NCBI GenBank assembly: GCA_012490785.1
Contig: JAAXCT010000456.1
Span: 186,001-250,000, forward strand
DNA from: Eragrostis nindensis
Lineage: Eukaryota; Streptophyta; Magnoliopsida; Poales; Poaceae
Length of the DNA: 64,000 bases
Reading direction: 5' to 3'
Of the stretch, positions 22,013 through 32,753 are shown piece after piece. Position numbers and translations under genes: made by a program. Position 1 is the first letter of the stretch; each line of letters opens with the position of its first letter. The notes under the pieces are model-generated. The model was not told the origin of the DNA. It was given only the letters and a program-made list of their open reading frames with translations, and did not search any database.

Positions 22013-22355
22013 TCAACAAGGTAATGACTCCATCAGTAACAAATACATGGTCCAGTAAAAAAAAAAAATACGTGGTCAATGCATGCAGCATCAAAGTGGA
22101 CATAAAATTTACAACGAACATGGGCTCCAGAAAGAGGTAGGACAAAAAAATAACAAATGGTCATCAGACTTCTACATATGAAATACTGGTTATTAGAATC
22201 CTTTACAACATTTGAATTCCTAACTTAATATCTGCTGCTGGTGAGATCTTATTTACATTCACAACACAAACTACAGTGGGTTAGAGACTTTAAGGCCACT
22301 AAATTAGTTCAATAGTTAGTTTCTAGCACTAGGATAATGAGAATTAAACCTGGTG

Positions 22356-25300
22356 CTATTTGGAGTGTACAATCAGTCTCTTTGCAACCAGCCGAATGCC
22401 AGCATTTTGCTGGTAGTCGTATATTTCCAGCGAGAAGAATGTGTCCACCTTGGTCCCGCGAACAAACAGAGAGTCCAGCTCAGTGACATCTACCTTGCTG
22501 AAAACAAGCTTATGAGTGTTGCCACTAGGCTCTTTCTGGCATATATCTGTTGAATAGATCGAAGAGTCACCACTGACAATAGTAGGTATGCTGCAGCAAA
22601 AGGCCACTGTTAGAGTTCTGAAAAGCATAACCAGTTAATGATTTAAAGTGAAAGAGGAGAATAGAACTCACTTTAGGCGAACTGTCGGACGGTTCACATA
22701 TCCATACTTCTTGATCAGGGGTCTCCATTCAGACGTGCTGCCAGACTCCTGACATGACCTACGAGCAAGGTCATCACAGAATTCCAAAACTTTGCTGAGA
22801 TTCTCAGGGATCTCTACCACTATGTTCAGCTTTGGCCGACCAGCATTGTCTACAAACTTTGTACTGACCCCGAACTGGACTTTCAACCCTGCACAACAAA
22901 GCTGTAATGGGACGTCCTTGTGTTGGATCGACGTCCTACGACCAAATTGGTGTAATGGAGCAACTGAGATGTTAATACATTCAGTTGAAACATCATCTGG
23001 CTCAACAAACCCAGAATAACCACTGGAACTTGCATCCATCTGCGTAGTGGCATCTAACTTCATCTCCTCGATATGAGATACCAACTCCACAGATTCCCTA
23101 TTTGTTGCAGGACCACTAGTTCCTTGATTATCCTCCTCCAGAATCACAGAGTCAACTCGAGAAATTGTCCGCTGTCGTTTGGATGATTCAGGAGAAGAGT
23201 TTGGTTCAGGTTTTGGCAATTCTGGAGAAGCCGACCCATTAGCTTGGCTCCTTGTTATTGCACGCTCAACCAGGTTCTCAACAGTAAGCACTTCTGGAAG
23301 ACTTGCCTCCTGGGAGGAGATATTTGGGATTTAGGCAATCAATTATCTTCAACAGTGAAACGGGACAGAATTAGAAACATACCAGGAACAGCACTGTAGC
23401 ACAATACTTGAGGACGTCAAGATTCATCCTAACATCATCAAGACTCCTGATGGTAGTGCACAGAAAATTAGATGACAATCCACTCCAACTCAATGTTGGG
23501 ATAAACTAAATACTACGGACCAAATTTGGAAAAAATAAGTCTCAACTTTGAAGTTGTAATTATTGCTAATATGAAAATACTAATTAACAATAAATGAAGT
23601 ACCATCACAGAAGCTTGTGAAACATAATAACTAATGAAAAATTCAACAGCATAAAGTGAGTCATGTTGATCAATAATTGAACTCATAGCAAGCAGGTAGA
23701 TTGTCATTCTTAGTCGTTATGTTGATGCAGGCGTACAAGAATGACATCGATTCACAATGATTTACTACATAAATAAAAATAATAATAGCATGTATCATTT
23801 TTTTTTCAAAAGAGAAAACATGATATATGTCGAACTCAATATGAGATTAGTAAGATCCAAGGACATCAAATTTTATACTTTGAAAGCGATTGTTTGTCGA
23901 ATAGAAACAATTGTGAAGAGATCAAGAATGGTGTCCTGATGTCCTAAAAAATTACTCATACCACTATCAATAAAGAGCGATGCAACATGTGCTAAGCTGA
24001 GGTACAAAAATCAAGTTCCATAATATGAAGTAATATGAAGGTTAAATATCTGTTTGATTATTTGACGCTCCAATGGGAAAGGTTGTCAATGGAAACTGAA
24101 TGACAGAAGCCCTCAGAATTCAAACGCAGCAGTTCATATGGAAAAGAATGATATCTACCTGTGCCTTTGCTTCCCTAGGCCGAAGTAATTAGCCAAGCTT
24201 GCCATCTGCAGAAGAAACAGATACGTAATGAACATCAGATGCATCCCTTTTAGAGAAAATAACGTACTGTGCCATGAATGAGAAGTTCAAATAGAGCTCA
24301 TGATTTTTCAGCTTCGAATTAACAATTCTTATAATTAATTTTATCCAAAACACACTTTTCAAACTTAAAACTGGCCCATCATCAGCACAACATTATGTAC
24401 CTTCATGTCCCCTGCTCTCCTCCCAAACCGCTGGGTAAGCAGAGGTAAGGTGTCTATCATCCCCTTCGGTTCAGGGGGTGGTCGGTTGATCTCAGCAAAT
24501 GCCTCCCTTATTCTTGCAGAATCAAACCTCACAATGTTGTGCCCTGCCCAAACCCGTCCTGTTCAAGATTGACACAAATTTTTATGTGAGTGAGATTGTT
24601 TGTCAGAAACAATAGGTTCAAATTTCAGAAAAACAAGACCATGCTTTCTTCTTTCCACTCTAAAAGGTAATGAAGAACACCAGCCTGCCACGTTTCTTTT
24701 CTTATAAGATAGGTAGGAGCGTTTTGTATGGTATGAAGGAGATAGCAGCATGAATAGTTACAATGCAACGAGACAAATAATGTAGTCAGCTCCGCGGAAT
24801 TGCTTGCATAGTTTAATTCACAACCACTACTTTCTTCTACCACAGAATGTCGCAAGGGAATAACTTGAGTACATGCCGGTGTGAGCTGCTATCTTATTCC
24901 ATTCTCATGGATCCTCTGACTCTGAGGATGTTACAGAAACTGAGCAACAGAAACGCCATTTCTGATCCAGAGGAACGGTACTCTCCATAAATTAACCTAA
25001 GAATCCACAAATTCACGCTACCGCTGGGTTGCCCTGCCGCCTAGGTTGCAATTGGAGCGCGAAAATGAAAGGGCGCATAAAATGCGTGGGGACGAACGGA
25101 AAGGGAAAAAAAATAAAACAGAGGGTTTGTCTCACCGTGCAGGAGTCCGTAGACGGCGTCGGCGACGTCGCGGAAGCTGGGCGCCCCGGAGACGGCGTCC
25201 CGCGTGATGCCGTTGCAGCGCACGGAGGCGGCGGAGATGGCGGAGACCGGATCGGCGGGGCGGACGAGCGTGGCGTAGGAGGCGACCTCGACGAGGCGGC

Positions 25301-25505
25301 GCGGGCAGACGAGGATGGCGCCGAACTCGAGCAGCGCGTACCCCTGCCCGGCCCGCTGCGGCACCGAGGTCTCCACGTCGAAGAAGGCGATCTCCGGCCC
25401 ACCTGCACCCGGAAGCGCCGCGGGTTGCCCCGTCAAACCCTCCTCCCCCGCCTCCGCCGCCGGTGTCGTCGCAGGCTGCGACGCGGACACGGATGTCGAC
25501 GCCAT
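22356..25505 (-). CDS. NEN-type DEDDh exonuclease, copy B (full length)
   Basis: Six exons: 25505-25136, 24558-24401, 24205-24159, 23446-23383, 23309-22672 and 22590-22356. They sum to 1512 nt (503 residues). DEDDh catalytic residues are visible: FFDVET (D43, E45), AGHNIVRFD (D136) and HRSLDD (H191, D196). The segment MIDTLPLLTQRFGRRAGDMK links exons 2 and 3. Exon 5 carries a charged, Ser/Pro-rich linker (KPEPNSSPESSKRQR) that copy A lacks. A conserved C-terminal domain then ends YDYQQNAGIRLVAKRL. Arabidopsis NEN1-4 degrade nuclear DNA during phloem sieve-element enucleation under NAC45/86; that role is inferred from the family. Exon lengths and phases match copy A except exons 1, 5 and 6, so the two are tandem paralogues about 10 kb apart, in the same orientation. 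Confidence 0.93.
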
Positions 25506-25556
25506 TTTTTTGTCGGGAAGGTTGTTGGAGACGGTGGTGGGGCGAGGCGTAGGGGA

Positions 25557-25562
25557 TATATA
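25557..25562 (-). promoter_or_regulatory. TATA box of NEN copy B
   Basis: Minus-strand CTCCTATATATCCCC lies about 52 bp upstream of the copy B ATG, almost the same distance as in copy A. Confidence 0.6.
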
Positions 25563-25803
25563 GGAGGGAGCTAAGGCGATGCGAGCTGAGGTGAGATTAG
25601 GGCTTGCTTGCGGGGAGGGGCGGCCGTGGGAGGAGGCGTGACGGCGGCGAGGACGGGGAGGGGAGGAAGGTGTTCGACGGAATGCCGGCGGTGGCGTGGG
25701 GGCGGAGGTTTGGGTTGCTCACGGAGGTGGAATTGGAATAGGAGGAATTCGGCTCTGCTTTGGGTTTGGGTAAAATTGTTGGACCCGGTCGCTTACGAGC
25801 TAA

Positions 25804-26103
25804 GAGCAAGCACAATATAGCTTGGCGTGGAGCCGGTTCAGCTCTGCACGCTCCCACGTACGCGCCAGATGCGCCCAACGATGCGCCGATTGAATTAGAA
25901 GGCCCACATTCTGCTGCTAGGGAGCGTGCGGTGGAGAGAGATAGAGAGGAAAAGCAGAGCGGGTCCCACCATTTCGCCTTGGAGCTTGTGTCAAGCTCGG
26001 CGCCGGCAGTCGCGCCAAGCCACCTCCTCTCTCCTCCTTTTCCTGGTTTTTGTCAGCAAAATGCAGAGATTGTCCGGCTACACGCTCCTTGTTGGGCTTG
26101 CTC
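25804..26103. mobile_element. GC-rich PIF/Harbinger-like MITE (300 bp)
   Basis: Inverted ends GAGCAAGCACAATAT and TTGTTGGGCTTGCTC are flanked by TAA (25801-25803, 26104-26106). The interior has no transposase and is unusually GC-rich for a MITE. Confidence 0.75.
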
Positions 26104-26218
26104 TAAGGAAGGCACGTTGTTGTATTGTACTCCACCGAGTGACGACGCGTAGAGTTCCAAAAGGTTGGGACATTTTTTGTGGAGCACTAGACAAGACATG
26201 CGTGCCCTGATCCACCGT

Positions 26219-26510
26219 CAGTGGCGGAGATAGAATTTTCAAATTGGGTGTGCCTAGCAACTGCAAAATCATATTACCTTTCATAACATTCAGACTCCAT
26301 AAAACAAAGAGTAAAGCATATATAGATCCTTAATCAGTGAAATAGTTCAGAAGGTTTTTGAGCCACAATGCATGCACAAATCAATCTATTTTGATGATTT
26401 AAGCCAAATACTAATATACATATACATTATAGCAATTGAAAATCTATGTTTGCACAAAAATTATTGGGTGTGCATGTGCACACCCGTGCACCATGCTGGC
26501 TCCGCCCCTG
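26219..26510. mobile_element. hAT-like MITE with perfect 8-bp target duplication
   Basis: Ends CAGTGGCGGAG and CTCCGCCCCTG are inverted (one mismatch). The 8-bp direct repeat TCCACCGT flanks both sides (26211-26218, 26511-26518), the hallmark of hAT insertion. The intact duplication suggests a fairly recent insertion. Confidence 0.9.
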
Positions 26511-27078
26511 TCCACCGTCAATTGGTTTCTAGAGCCTGGGGAAGAAAAACACGATTGTTCATGTCCCCTGAGTTATAAAGAGACACAAAAAGCCGCTTTA
26601 CAGCAGCGTTACCACGAAACAAGAGCATGTCATGAGGAGCTAAAGTTGGCCAAAACCAGACCAAACAGACCTTAAGGATAAACTAAGAATGAACCAGACA
26701 AAATTTACAGAAAAATTGACTCCATGGCAACATCTGGTGAACATTATTTTCCTCCCAAGTATACCACTCTTCCGACAGAGATTACACACTGAACATCGTT
26801 GGTTCTTCAATTTGTTCTATTGCATCACTCCTTTGAATTAAAAGTGCAAATGCTGATTTTCTTGCCTATGAGAGCTCAATCTTTATATTTTTCTGAAACT
26901 CACGCATGCTCATCCCTCCACTATAATCTCGTATGGATACACGTACACCACTGTGAAAGAGGAAAAAAATGTACTAAACCGTGCCGCTCGGAAATGAAAT
27001 CCAATTTTTTTTTTGGAGGGCGGAAATGAAATCCAACTGTCACATGAGGAAATCCTACATGATAGTCCACTCCTTTAC

Positions 27079-27204
27079 TGGGCCAGAAGTATCTAAATCG
27101 CAAATGGCCTATTTGGATGGGCATTCAATTCACTCCATTGGGATAGCTGAAGCCCAAACGGGCCCAAAGAGGTGGAATCGTTGTTTCCAGACTCACGGAG
27201 CCCA
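27079..27204 (+). promoter_or_regulatory. Cluster of site II (TGGGCY) elements upstream of bL32m
   Basis: Four TGGGCC/T motifs occur: 27079-27084 on plus, and AGCCCA/GGCCCA (minus-strand TGGGCT/TGGGCC) at 27151-27156, 27161-27166 and 27199-27204. All lie within 180 bp of the ATG. Site II elements are known in plants to drive ribosomal-protein and mitochondrial-component genes through TCP factors, which fits the product. Confidence 0.6.
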
Positions 27205-27257
27205 CCAAGTCGCACAAGGCTCTTTCTCCCATCGTAACCCCTCCTCGGCCAGCAACC

Positions 27258-29219
27258 ATGGCGGCGGCGGGCTTGCTCCGGCGCGCAGCATCAGCGGCGG
27301 CGGCGAGTGCGCCGCGCATCCCATTCGGGCTTCCCGCTCTTCCGGCCACTCCACCCGCTCCTATAATTGAGGCGCCCGCCTTCGCGCTCCCCGCCAGCGG
27401 CGCAGCCATGGAACTCATGGCCGTCCCCAAGAAGAAGGTCTCCTCTTTTCCGTTCTACCGCATCCTTTTGTTCGCAGCGTTCTACGAAGCTGCGTTCACC
27501 TCCTGATGATTACAGATGGGGATCTGCAGCATTGTATTGTATGCGCGCCAGGTGTTCGTTGAATTGCTCGCGTGCGGTGGCTGCCTTTTTTTTTTTTTCT
27601 TTAAGTTCTTTGATTGCCGCGTCCTTGCCTGCGTTTTCGTAGCAGTGAACGTCCTTTCGTGAAGATGGATGATTCGGTTCAGGCATCTATCTTAGGTTTG
27701 TAAAGACAAGGTAGCTGCTTGGGAAAGCCATTTGTGTGAAGTTAGCACGCCCCATTCCGGGGGAGCCTGATGCACCATAGTCGTGATTAGTTTAGATTAT
27801 TGTACAATCACCGTGCGTCCGGTTTTAGCTGTTGATCAGGGGAGGCGTGCTTAGTCTTAGTCTCAGTCGTGATTGTTAATGATCACCTTCATCAAGTAGT
27901 ACTTCCTTTTGACCTACCAACTTACAAGTAATTGTTAATGATGTCATATTCATTCGTACAATCTGATGTACTTCAGGTCTCAAAGTATAAGAAGGGGCTG
28001 AGGAATGGACCCAAAGCCCTAAAGCCTGTTCCTGTAATTGTCCGCTGCAGGTAACCCCGAGAAATTTGGACACTATACAACATGTCTACTTAACATGGAC
28101 GTTGACAAGAAAACCTCAGACAACAGCAAGTTTAAGTTCTTAAATTTGTCCTTTCATGAATGCCTATGTGCGTGCATTTTCTGACACAAACAGCACCTGC
28201 ATGTGCATTATCCACTCGCTGTAATATACTTTTCTGAACTGCATTCTCGTAATTCTTGTACTGCCATCTTATTTTCAATGCAACCAACGTTGGGCCCTCC
28301 CTGCCGACTTCCTAAAATGATATCGATTTAACATATTTCACATTTCAATAGTAAGTGAAGCTGCTATAATTTGTAAGAATTATCAGGAACTATTTAACAT
28401 ATTTTGCATTTCAATAAGTGAAGCAGCTGGAATATGTACTAGTTATCAGGAATATCTGAAAGTCAGGTACCAAACCCTTATTATATATAAAGCTCCATAT
28501 TTGGACATTCTCGAATCATTGAGTTTGCAGTACATAACAAAACATTTGGATGGAACTAGTGTCTGTTGTCACGGTTTTTTCAATTCATCGACAACTCCTT
28601 CACTTTTAGTTGAGTATGCTATTCAGCCTGGCCTCATCCAGTCACGCAGTCACAAAATGCTTGTTTTGGACCAAGTTTCGGTCAAACTTTTGAACCTTTG
28701 ACTGTAAATAGCTTTTAATATATTTGGTTTGGGAACAACAAAATCATTTGTAGATTAGTCTTGATTCTTGAAAAGTACTTCAGTTATGAACTTGTATAAA
28801 TGTATTCAAATAGTGGTCCTATGTGTTAGAGGTCATGTCTTGTCCAAAATCCCAAGCATTTCTGATCGGAGAAAGAAAATTGATTAGTTACTCTTATAAA
28901 CAAAGCACTATCTTATATTCCTATTTGTACCTGCAAAACTGGTACTCTCCGTGGATAGTGAGTGGTCCTCTTAACATGATATAAATACAGGCTATTAACT
29001 ACCATATTTTTTTCCTAGTGGGCAAGAAACATTTTCAGATCGTGTCGTCAGGGTGTTTTTTCCATTTCCATTTGATGATTATATGTCTCAGTTGCTGCAG
29101 TTATGCCGAAATGTGATGTGATATATTCTGTGGCCTTTAGGTGCTGTGGTCGAGTGAAGCTGCCACACTTCTACTGCTGCAGCGGAGAGAGGGGTAACCC
29201 TGATTCTTCGAGCTCGTAA
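27258..29219 (+). CDS. Mitochondrial large-subunit ribosomal protein bL32m
   Basis: Three exons, 27258-27437, 27977-28050 and 29141-29219, join to 333 nt (110 residues). The N-terminus MAAAGLLRRAASAAAAS is Arg/Ala/Ser-rich without acids, a typical mitochondrial presequence. The bL32 core begins MAVPKKKVSKYKKGLRNGPK at about residue 55. It continues to a cysteine zinc ribbon (RCRCCGRVKLPHFYCCSGER) and a short Ser-rich tail. The core resembles mitochondrial rather than plastid L32, which is plastid-encoded in grasses. bL32 sits at the exit side of the large subunit. Donors are AAG|gtctcc and CAG|gtaacc, and acceptors cttcag and ctttag; the first donor is weak but phase and protein alignment require it. 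Intron 2 holds a tandem duplication (28327-28457). Confidence 0.92.
28327..28457 (+). repeat. 66-bp tandem duplication in bL32m intron 2
   Basis: Two diverged copies start tttaacatattt.cattt at 28327 and 28393 and run through aagtgaagc.gct..aat and ttatcagga. Confidence 0.8.
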
Positions 29220-30422
29220 AAGGAAGTCATAGGTGTCTCAGCTTTGGGATCTTAGAAATTGGATAGAAAGAAACATGATGGAACACAGTTATCCTTGTGG
29301 ACATCTATGTTAGCAGTGAATGTGATGCCCTGCTACCATATTCCTCTTGACAGTTTGGTTCTGTCGTTGTACTCTCCTCTGGACATTTTGAAATAATTAT
29401 TCGAAGTCTTCAGAATGTGTGCATTGAGATTGTCACCGTCTGTTGCTTATGATCTGGTGTCGGATTAGAAACCGAAGATCAGCAGAGAGGTAATACGGTG
29501 GATAGATGCCAGCCTGCTACCTAGGGTGAGGAATCAATTGCTTTATCATCTTTCCTTTGTACTATGTATTACCAGCAATCTCATCTTCTCGAACGTGACC
29601 TCGGAATCTCGCTGCATTGTTTTCGGCGTCGACACGCATTGCCTCTGTCTCGCATCCTCTTTTTCACCATAATCATTTCTAGAAAGGAAGATTGAAAGCA
29701 GGAGGAAAAGGCCTGCAGAAACTGCTTGATCGTAACGCAAGGCATATGCATATGCTGCGCTCCATTTTCTCCCGGAAAAGAATTCTCTGAGACCTAGCCT
29801 CATGCATATGGGGTATACACTGCATTGACACATGCCATTTCATTGTATTCCTTATTTTAGTACAACCATGATTGTCTTGCTCTTTTACCCAAGATGAGAT
29901 CCTAAACCCCCAATGTTTATTGTTGACTGATCTACCATCGAGCGTCGAACTGTTTCATGTGGAATTTCTAAAAAAATTTCTAACTGACATTTCCCATTTC
30001 AAATGTGGTCTAAGCTATGGTGAGTATGTGTAACAGACACGCCCAACTGTCCTCATCTGGATAAGCTAATATTGTCAACGGTTTGAACTAACAACATGCT
30101 AAATTAACGACACAAGAATGATATACACGGTTGCTGGTCAGAACAAAAGACTCTTCTTCAACAGATAGATCGCACGTCAATAAAAGCGAAGTGACAGCTA
30201 GTATGGCTGCCCAAGAAAAACGAGAGAAGCGGGTCGTCAGATTCGTGTGAACTCAAAACCGCGAACAGGCTATTTAAGACAGGCGGGCAGCAGGTACACG
30301 CGCCAACGCGCAAACGGCAAACTGTTGCACCAACCAAACGCCCTGACCAAGAAGAAGAAACCGCCGTCTTCTTCCTCCCGCTCTCTCGCCGACCAGCCGG
30401 GCCGATCGATCCGTGCGTTCCC
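29220..30422. other. Region between bL32m and the pectinesterase gene
   Basis: bL32m 3' UTR and the pectinesterase promoter. No repeat or gene is recognised inside. Confidence 0.55.
30270..30277 (+). promoter_or_regulatory. Possible TATA-like element of the pectinesterase gene
   Basis: CTATTTAAG lies about 150 bp upstream of the ATG in an otherwise GC-rich segment. It is a weak match. Confidence 0.35.
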
Positions 30423-32753
30423 ATGGCGCATCAGCAGCGGCGCGTGCTGTGCGTGGCGCCGCCGGGGCGCGGGGGAGGCGCGGTCGACGGGGAGGCGTTC
30501 CCGACGGTGCAGGCGGCGGTGGACGCGGTGCCGCTGGGCAACCGGGCGCGCGTCGTCATCCGCCTCGCGCCCGGGGTGTACAGAGAGCCCGTATACGTCG
30601 CCAAGACCAAGAACTTCATCACGCTCGCGGGGGCGTCGCCGGAGACCACCGTCGTCTCCTGGGACAACACCGCCACGCGCATCAAGCACTCGCAGGTATG
30701 CGTGTCCCCCCTGTCTTCCACCCACGTCCTGCTCGACGAAATGCGGACGAGGAATCGCCTTGCCGGCCGGCCCTGTGCTACGCGCGGTTCAAGAAATAGC
30801 TTATACTCGATCTGGAGGCGTGCCGTCCCCTGTCGGGACGTATCTAATACGACCGTTACTGGCTAAGCACATGAGATTGCATTTGCTGTGATTGGTTGCT
30901 TTACTATATAATTTGTTGGACTCATGCACCTTGATGCTTCTTTCTTCACGTTATTTGATCGAAGTCAAATGAAGCGTGGGCGGTTTAAAGAAGTGTATTT
31001 TCATCCCTTGCTCTGAATATAGTACCTAGCAGCTCAAGACTCCTCTTATAATCAGATATAATATTGCTGGTGCATAGCAACGGCGGGTAAACTATTCACA
31101 CATGGTTTCTCCAATTTCGACTCAGGGGTAGGACAATTCTTCTGTGAGCATGTATGAAAAGTTGAGTAGGCCAGACCGCAAGACTGTGGACGCCAACTAA
31201 GCTTCACTACGAAATTTTGCTGAATGAGTTTAAATGCATTCCTTTTTTGTAACATTGTGAATGCTTCTGCTAGTACCTCTCAGAATAATCAAATGTTCCA
31301 TTTTCTCTTATGAAGTCATCCAGGGTTATCGGGACAGGAACATTTGGCTGCGGCACATTTATTGTTGAGGGGGAGGATTTCATCGCTGAGAATATTACAT
31401 TTGAGAACTCAGCTCCCCAGGTACTGGTTGTCCACTTTTTCTGCTTGCCGAAAGAGATGATCATGCTGTAGGTGTGGGATGGAAAGCTGATGTATGCTAC
31501 TCGTGATACAGGGATCTGGACAGGCGGTTGCAGTGCGGGTGACTGCAGATAGGTGTGCTTTCTACAATTGTCGGTTCCTTGGCTGGCAGGTGTGTCTATT
31601 TCGTTACCTCTTAATTGTTACACAAATTTGCATGAGAATCAACACTATTTTATCTTACATCTTCAGTTGTTTACAAACTCTAATACTAAACAAAAAATCC
31701 TTCCAGGACACGTTATATTTACATTACGGAAAACAATACTTAAGAGACTGTTATGTTGAAGGCCATTGTGACTTCATCTTCGGTAACTCTATTGCCCTCT
31801 TGGAACATTGCCACATCCATTGCAAAGCAGCGGGGTATATTACTGCTCATAGCCGGAAATCCACTTCAGAATCTACTGGCTATGTCTTCTTGAGGTGAGG
31901 TTTGCATCTTCATGATCAGTCTAAGTCATGGTTAATCTATCCTATATAGTTTTTTTAAGACACTTCAAACATGTGAGTAATTTCGAAGGCCTCATCACCT
32001 TTTGTAAATAAAAATAAAACTTTATGTGTAGCTTCAGCATTTATAATGTGCCATTTTTAGTCCCTGATTATTTTGATACATGGAAATGCTCAGGTGTATT
32101 ATTACTGGAAATGGAGAAGCTGGATACATGTTCCTAGGTCGACCATGGGGACCCTTTGGAAGGGTTGTATTTGCTCACACTTTTATGGATCGCTGCATTA
32201 AGCCTGCTGGGTGGCATAACTGGGACAAATCTGAAAATGAACGAACTGCTTGCTTCTATGAGCACAGGTGAATCGGAATGTCAGGATTTCGAGAACTTTT
32301 CTTTTTCTAACATCTTACTAGTTAGTACCCCACAATCGCAATAAATACAACGTCAAATTGTGCTACATAAAAGACGAACTTTTATGCTGTCTTGTCCTTA
32401 ACGTAGATTGACCTCGCATGAAAAATTCGGACGCATACTTCTGAAATCAGTGTGACCGAATGATTTTGCGTTCTTAGCTGCCGCTAGGTACTGTTTAACT
32501 CATGGAAATTTGTTTGCATTGCTCTGAAAGTAGTGTGTTCATAATACTTTAGACTGGTGCTAACACTTACATGGATGTTTCTTTCTTCAGGTGCTCAGGG
32601 CCAGGCTCCCGCCCGTCAAATCGGGTGTCTTGGTGTAGGCAGTTGCTGGATGTTGAAGCAGAGCAGTTCCTTTCACATACTTTTATTGATCCAGACCTCG
32701 ATAGGCCATGGCTCCTCCAGATGATGGCAATAAGAGTACCAGCCTCAGCATAG
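30423..32753 (+). CDS. Pectin methylesterase, PME31 type (no pro-domain)
   Basis: Six exons: 30423-30695, 31316-31420, 31512-31589, 31707-31894, 32094-32267 and 32591-32753. They total 981 nt (326 residues). CE8 motifs occur in order: IGTGTFG (about 95), GSGQAVAVRV (127), WQDTLYLH with catalytic D153, CDFIFGNS with D174, and LGRPWGPFGR with R231. The enzyme removes methyl esters from homogalacturonan in pectin, changing wall stiffness. There is no N-terminal PMEI pro-region and no clear signal peptide; the start MAHQQRRVLCVAPPG is like Arabidopsis PME31, its likely relative. Location is therefore uncertain and may not be classically secreted. The exon 2 acceptor is tgaag|TCATCC, chosen because it restores SSRVIGTG in frame. 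Confidence 0.92.

Larger units (their letters stand above)
16031..22355. other. Intergenic region between the dirigent pseudogene and NEN-B
   Basis: No gene recognised. It holds MITEs at 16483-16677 and 20150-20468, a LINE-like 3' remnant (17488-17830), C homopolymers (19982-20005, 21813-21852), a 79-bp-period duplication (21886-22012) and a diverged duplication of about 16360-16830 at 18573-19050. The motif gacaatatgttgcat recurs several times at 20870-21010. An 81-codon minus ORF at 21487-21732 has no recognisable domain. Confidence 0.5.
25506..27257. other. Region between NEN-B and bL32m (divergent genes)
   Basis: GC-rich next to NEN-B, then two MITEs (25804-26103 and 26219-26510), then the bL32m promoter with site II motifs. 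26520-27070 shows nothing recognised. No gene was identified. Confidence 0.6.
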
